From: Strigomonas culicis
Lineage: Eukaryota; Euglenozoa; Kinetoplastea; Trypanosomatida; Trypanosomatidae
Length of the DNA: 28,516 nt
Direction of reading: 5' to 3'
Assembly (NCBI GenBank): GCA_000482145.1
Contig: AUXH01000204.1
Coordinates: forward strand, 1-28,516
The notes beneath the pieces are model-generated. The model did no database searches. It was not told the origin of the DNA and was given only the letters and a program-made list of their open reading frames with translations. The position numbers and the translations under genes are program-made. Below, one piece after another: positions 26,001 through 28,516 of the stretch (position 1 is its first letter; every line of letters begins with the position of its first letter).

Positions 26001-26574
26001 GCGCGGCGGTGCTCGACAGGCTAAGCGTGGGGGCCGGAGCGGCGGGGCCGCCGGCCGAGTGGGTGCGCGTGGTGTCCTTGCGGTGCAGGCCCAGTGACAT
26101 GGCACCGCCCTGCTCCTGCAGCGACAGGGGGCGCGGCTGCGTGCCGCCGCTCTGGGAGGTGAAGGACCGCCGCACGCCATCCTGGGAGGCCTTGGACTTC
26201 TTCGGTGCGCCGGCGCTCGTGGCGGTGAGCTTACTACTTGCTGTCGATGTGGCGATGCTGCCGATACTCCCATTTGCCTTTGGGGATGCAGAGGCGGCGA
26301 CCGCGTGAGAGCCGGGGAGGCCACCGGCCGCCCGCCCGCTGCCCTTGGGGAGTGCTTTGAGAAGCGATACCGCGCCGCCTTTGCGGGCCGCTGCCGCCAT
26401 GGGGAGAGTATACGCGCTCGCCGATCTGTTGCTGTTCATTTTTGTTTTGTTCGGAAGGTCTGAGTTACTCCTCTTCCGATTCGGTGGCGTCATGGTGGCG
26501 GACTTCTCGAAGGGGCCTGGGGACTGCCCTGGGGTCGTCAGTGGCGACGGGCCGGGCAGTGGACTAGAGGACAT
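20095..26574 (-). CDS. Large kinesin with N-terminal motor carrying long insertions and a coiled coil
   Basis: This is a 2159-residue microtubule motor. A disordered, Ser/Ala-rich head of about 270 residues comes first. The motor starts at VVHIRIRPLL (V275), has its P-loop GPTGSGKT at 444-451, switch I NDTSSRSH from N677, switch II DLAGSE from D720, then INKSLSALSSVV, VPYRDSKLTRLL, and ends near SLKFADQVRH (K803). The motor is thus about 535 residues, against about 330-350 for a standard kinesin; the excess lies before the P-loop and directly after it, in the loop L5 region. A long coiled coil rich in Gln, Glu and Arg follows at about 900-1090. The remaining 1000 residues alternate between disorder and ordered blocks that could bind cargo, with no recognised domain. 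All nucleotide-binding motifs are intact, so it should be an active ATPase. The subfamily is not clear; kinetoplastids have many orphan kinesins. The ATG lies 4 nt after a candidate splice acceptor. Confidence 0.95.
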   Translation of the reverse strand: MSSSPLPGPSPLTTPGQSPGPFEKSATMTPPNRKRSNSDLPNKTKMNSNRSASAYTLPMAAAARKGGAVSLLKALPKGSGRAAGGLPGSHAVAASASPKANGSIGSIATSTASSKLTATSAGAPKKSKASQDGVRRSFTSQSGGTQPRPLSLQEQGGAMSLGLHRKDTTRTHSAGGPAAPAPTLSLSSTAARTPTSGKTPPEKKRETPTKAAGGAPPGAGGAGYNFKINMGAADVHRSESGPFTAPSTVSKAGVAAAAMAGNPLAAAAHPAISPVVHIRIRPLLHYLGETNERRLVWALDQENLIVQTRPRHNGHPNTSPPRQLLLSSQIGDVSEVFNDPVAFRALTGFIPTPPLTPTPRTDAGVTSGTSSPRVRDRATRGGRQRAVTPPPPPAEVEQDGDEQHFTFELVHNEETTQEEVFEESVLNFADEALLAQNICILCYGPTGSGKTYSMIGDQHHPASAPASLRRRDASGLLSPSRGQAESNPSSWSGREETPSGPASDPHCRTREEEEEVRLDRSSVSVANESELPAAAASTHGKDVLAESMGILPRLVTALLEHRDKTTPLRDESASGGAACITLRRVTFYGLELYVDEMSDLMDRGKRSLGNMRDTGGLGALCEQLDQMRDEPKGTPRPRRSGAGGGGGGGMAISTMEDLHRAYRLACRNRVTASHARNDTSSRSHAIFILQLGFDLQTQMRADSEVRPSVKTLQSYVALVDLAGSERVKETQVQGAALREAQYINKSLSALSSVVLALYRRQGHVPYRDSKLTRLLRPCLEGGRVLTVVHVSPCSAAESINSLKFADQVRHTMVQTHGFGTDKQELQNIFEDLLDPAQRQVENAMQRTAHTYAQLCAEMRLTHLSQWASAEADDASPAAPKAAERMLVSLHTVSSSSDLDNDLGSLTQPAEAVSLATPQERRAYRLRSLVHAHAAQLRERDRDEMQQALRRIEREQARELELHAQRLRQTERALADAIETLTQANAQLAEENISPLPRDAFTQELARLVREATDDLAGQVKECQALTTMIGTLRQRLQIQGEVEEALRAEMDERMRKKEGLRQLLGGGGDSSPTEEASLASTLPDLQGDQELRAVFHQQVLLSREQARLRLEVVCAQSGALIWEGLWSQAMRTELLLAMRTERSLMEDILLDTGALEDLLRRTAGPHSGRGSAAVSRRASLSPAQCGGGDSEAAIRQRIRDYLADESLAHIVVSCDGSFIGDGSDASSSVSSPPDVGASASTVITGSSSDIFRRLISVNRRSFAVARTLPNPLQVLVQAAAALHPHDGFPAIATLTEEHSRNSSFFSATAKRPVSGVSANSPAPPPAPVLPASFALMGHYGDEEALQQVSLLKLLEEGILCEVCCVGSTLEPVVEQCLVPAAKRTGALEAVTSSSKFDPAAEGAAKTLDEDGEEHAEAVPPSAGELPMCAKWGRLRLTQSAKHPHHFYLDFVYTQTGTPLPRNVVAAMAADYKERDELVDFVDSLPSSMNVRRGMTRPSNSPAALAPPAPPPPKERRLFCIPLYESELQLNLHVLEAGVVSSTPVVTSSGTAGRRREEGGQLALELLGVPLPTGSPQLNAAVAQQLKSAAGKAEEGESRDVLLGKRLRGGGELLLPAACTLTGHGACTMLVRFPAPTFTNATRLESIEAIVSALASVLLPAGTTSPTPSATAVVPGALAPATCMPYKHIPYMLLHPPKELQELIAAFSKAAFARDESVRSSASPLRSMRELKRRASLHMDSDDTAASFVRGATLEVRVYLPHLDEAELEAGGNAVAAAVAAATAAADAADVARSPSMVQVAAENSVASAEESALQWNATTSTGDSSTSIPAVSGATAAPATPGLPRVPSWRQRLLNLQRRHRSKRRASLSVSAPARAAGTGAKSAAAAVVAPPPRRVGTVASYIRSVALCLHQLRAVTVHYESSWAEGRHDGRSSHIGQRLQQLELFRRALRALVKHQVYNAQDIAEQTSGYDLNDRVGQQVLAIEQAAREAVGLVLAGGASPAAGTDSLDHESPSVRSDVTVYEARELCGATVPWTVWQWASRWPRVAQLYRAEAPLWEKMAAAATQATAASPRATALAPPHFSPASADALRASVDFSSSEDDELFVGGTSRWRKESEIATSHVAPKTVWLPELDFVPVPCFLEDVGQALPPPLPLAPH

Positions 26575-26983
26575 GTGACTACGGTTGTATTAAAAAGAGC
26601 ACCAGGAGAAAGACAACGGTTTAAAAAGGGGAAACAAAAAAAAAAGAGAGTAAAAGCTATACACAACAGCAAAAAAGAAAAGTTTCTACAAAAAAGTAGA
26701 GAGTGTCTGCAAACGCAAAGTAAAACTAAGAGATTTTATAACTAAGCGAGGGAATACTAAAAGAAAAAGAGGAAAGAGGAAGCGATAACAATCGTGGCAT
26801 AGTCATAAGAGTACATGGTAATTCGGTTTATAAAAGAAGAAAAACGCTATCACACATATATTTTTGTGTCAATATATGATTCTTTTACTGTTGAAAGTTA
26901 CAAACTGTAAATTAGCGGCAACAAGTTCTCTCTCTGAGTGGAATCAAAGCTGTTCGTTACTCTGTCCACTGTGCTTTCTCGCA
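26575..26983. other. Intergenic spacer between the kinesin and MLH1 genes
   Basis: This 409-nt AT-rich spacer contains the kinesin splice acceptor on its left and the MLH1 3' UTR on its right. A 68-codon plus-strand frame starting at 26864 runs into the MLH1 coding region and is regarded as chance. Confidence 0.6.
26579..26656 (-). promoter_or_regulatory. Predicted spliced-leader acceptor and pyrimidine tract for the kinesin gene
   Basis: The minus strand is free of AG from 26656 to 26581 and T/C-rich, including a T10 run near 26645-26636. The first AG is at 26580-26579, giving a leader of only 4 nt before the ATG at 26574. Confidence 0.6.
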
Positions 26984-28516
26984 TTAACACCGCTCAAACA
27001 CTTTATAAAGGGACTCCACCGAAACAATGGTGCTCACACCACCGGCAGCGCCATTCATGATCATGTCTGACGGTGGGAGGAAGAGTTTTTTGTTCTTCAC
27101 GCACGGCATGAGGGCAAAGGGGATGGCCTCCTCCAGTGTCGGTGTGCGCGCCTCGGGGGCGAGGTAGCTGTTGCTGCCCTCGGCGGTGTCGCCGGCGGCG
27201 CGCGCGGCCGCGGCGGCCAGCGGGGGTGCGATGAGGCCATACAGCACGTTGGCGATGTGCTCCGCGATGGCGCAGAAGCACTGGCGTTCCGCCTCACACG
27301 CCTGCTCCGCCTCCGCCGTCGCGTCAGCCTCCGCCACGGCGCTGTCCGCGCGGCTAGGGGGTGGGTACGGCACCGCCTCCGCCAACAGCCAGAGGAAGAG
27401 CGGCACGGCGCGCGCGGCGGGGGGCCAGTGCTCGTTCAGGCCGTAGGGCAGCCCCGCCAGGCAGCCGTCGTCCGTGATGTCGACCGCGAAGTACTCCGCC
27501 AGCATCTCGCGCCAGGCCTGCAGTCGCCGCACCAGCCGCCGCGCGTACCGCTGCGTCGCGGGGTACGGCCGCACCACGCGGTCGCCGCCCGCGGGCGGTG
27601 TCTCGAACAGCAGCTGCGGCGCGCGCTGGAGCAGCCTGTCGTCGTCGTCGTCGGCCGCCGCGGCCGCCGCGCGCCTCAGCTGGAAGCGGGCGATGGGCGG
27701 CGGCAGGCCGAGCGCCTGCCGCTGCGCCTCCAGCAGCGCGGCGAGCCGCGGCGGCGGCGGGTGCATCCCGGCCGCGTCACGCTCGAGAGCGATGTAGAGC
27801 AGCTGCTGCACCGGCACCGGCTGCGAGAGCCGCAGGCGGGGGCCGCGCGGCAGCGCCGCGTCGCCCCAGCGGAGAAAGATGCGCTGGAACACGACGCGCC
27901 GCACGAGCTGCATCGTGTCCACGAGCAGCAGCGACGTGCCGCACTGCGCGAGAAGGTGGCCGCGGTCCACCACCCCGACGTAGGACAGCTGCTCCACGAA
28001 GCTCTGCGCCGGCGAAGTGCTCGACGCGTAGAGGTCAGCGATGACGGTCGCGACGCTCGTGAGGGTGTGCGACTCGATGGTCGGCACCGCATCCGGCAGC
28101 ACGCCGCTCCCGCACGCCGCCTCGCACAGGCTGCTGTCCGAGTCCCTGGTTCGCTTTCCCGGGTGGGCGGGGTCGCCGTGCGTCTGCGGGGTTTCGGACC
28201 CCAACAGGTCCGAGACCGCCGCAAACAGCTGCGAAGACGCCGTCACGGTGCTCCTGTCCTCGGCGCCGGACAGCGGTGACTCTGGCCGCACGGCGGCCGC
28301 GCTGGCGCCGCTCGCGGCGTGGACCGGGGCCGGTGCGTCGCTGCCACCCGCGAAGACGGTGACCTCCTTCTTGAAGCGCTTGAACTCGGCCATGACGTCG
28401 TCGCGCGCGTCCGCCTCCGCCTCCTCGTCCGCGTCGCTCGCCGGCAGCGCAGAGGGGCGCGCCGGTGGCGCCGCGCAGGGCGGCTCGCTGCCCACGGCAC
28501 CGGGCGGCGGCGCGGC
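26984..28516 (-). CDS. MLH1: DNA mismatch repair protein MLH1, C-terminal part (5' end beyond the right edge)
   Basis: The frame is open to the right edge of the window, so the N-terminal ATPase domain and the start lie outside; about 510 codons are present. The protein ends in FERC (26987-26998), the invariant C-terminus of MLH1 whose Cys contributes to the endonuclease metal site of the partner PMS1/PMS2 subunit. Two further stretches match the MLH1 C-terminal dimerisation domain: SYVGVVDRGHLLAQ followed by LLLVDTMQL (about 27920-27990), and MLAEYFAVDITDDGCLAGLPYGLNEHWPP (27420-27512). MLH1 acts in the nucleus with MutS heterodimers to remove replication errors. The region before the C-terminal domain is an acidic, Ser/Ala-rich linker, as is normal for MutL proteins. 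An Ala-run/Asp-run insert (27640-27670) interrupts the C-terminal domain. The gene is first in the window's transcription order. Confidence 0.93.
   Translation of the reverse strand, partial: AAPPPGAVGSEPPCAAPPARPSALPASDADEEAEADARDDVMAEFKRFKKEVTVFAGGSDAPAPVHAASGASAAAVRPESPLSGAEDRSTVTASSQLFAAVSDLLGSETPQTHGDPAHPGKRTRDSDSSLCEAACGSGVLPDAVPTIESHTLTSVATVIADLYASSTSPAQSFVEQLSYVGVVDRGHLLAQCGTSLLLVDTMQLVRRVVFQRIFLRWGDAALPRGPRLRLSQPVPVQQLLYIALERDAAGMHPPPPRLAALLEAQRQALGLPPPIARFQLRRAAAAAADDDDDRLLQRAPQLLFETPPAGGDRVVRPYPATQRYARRLVRRLQAWREMLAEYFAVDITDDGCLAGLPYGLNEHWPPAARAVPLFLWLLAEAVPYPPPSRADSAVAEADATAEAEQACEAERQCFCAIAEHIANVLYGLIAPPLAAAAARAAGDTAEGSNSYLAPEARTPTLEEAIPFALMPCVKNKKLFLPPSDMIMNGAAGGVSTIVSVESLYKVFERC

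Noticed and set aside
21292..26097. Plus-strand open frames of 893 and 702 codons opposite the kinesin gene
   Set aside because: They are compositionally the same antisense artefact; the kinesin motor motifs are on the other strand.
1..28516. tRNA, rRNA, snoRNA, retroposon or CRISPR sequences
   Set aside because: I looked through the spacers and saw no convincing cloverleaf, paired boxes, target-site duplications or regular direct repeats; a covariance-model scan would be needed to exclude small RNAs.

Overview
The window looks like part of a trypanosomatid (kinetoplastid) nuclear chromosome. All eight protein genes lie head-to-tail on the minus strand, have no introns, and are separated by short AT-rich spacers. 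Upstream of most starts the spacer carries a pyrimidine-rich run (purine-rich on the strand shown) ending in an AG, the usual layout of a polycistronic unit processed by spliced-leader trans-splicing and polyadenylation. Coding regions are very GC-rich and full of Ala, Arg, Ser, Gly and Pro low-complexity stretches. This bias also produces very long spurious open frames on the plus strand. The genus cannot be fixed from sequence alone.

In transcription order (right to left): the C-terminal part of the mismatch-repair protein MLH1, cut by the right edge (28516-26984); a 2159-residue kinesin with an enlarged motor domain (26574-20095); a Ser/Pro/Ala-rich protein of unknown function with repeated acidic-serine clusters (19510-17462); a type II membrane protein resembling a divergent GT61 (DUF563) glycosyltransferase (17050-15185); a mitochondrial CLYBL/CitE-like lyase (14627-13308); a MEKK/STE11-like protein kinase with an N-terminal zinc ribbon (12989-11634); a giant 2764-residue ABCC-type ABC protein (11043-2749); and an unrecognised, probably mitochondrial protein (2195-264). 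The pyrimidine-rich tract at the left edge probably serves the next gene of the same unit.

The genes do not form a pathway. As is usual in kinetoplastids, neighbours share transcription rather than function: DNA repair, motor transport, glycosylation, acyl-CoA metabolism, signalling and membrane transport are mixed. No tRNA, rRNA, mobile element or CRISPR array was seen.

The most unusual item is the ABCC protein. Both ABC signature motifs have lost their glycines, NBD1 also lacks the Q-loop Gln and H-loop His, and about 1050 residues precede the ABC core. This suggests a regulatory or structural ABC protein, or an unusual pump. Other points of interest are the large inserts in the kinesin motor (one in the loop L5 region), the zinc ribbon fused to the kinase, the AT microsatellite inside the splice-acceptor region of the lyase gene, and the acidic-serine motif array.
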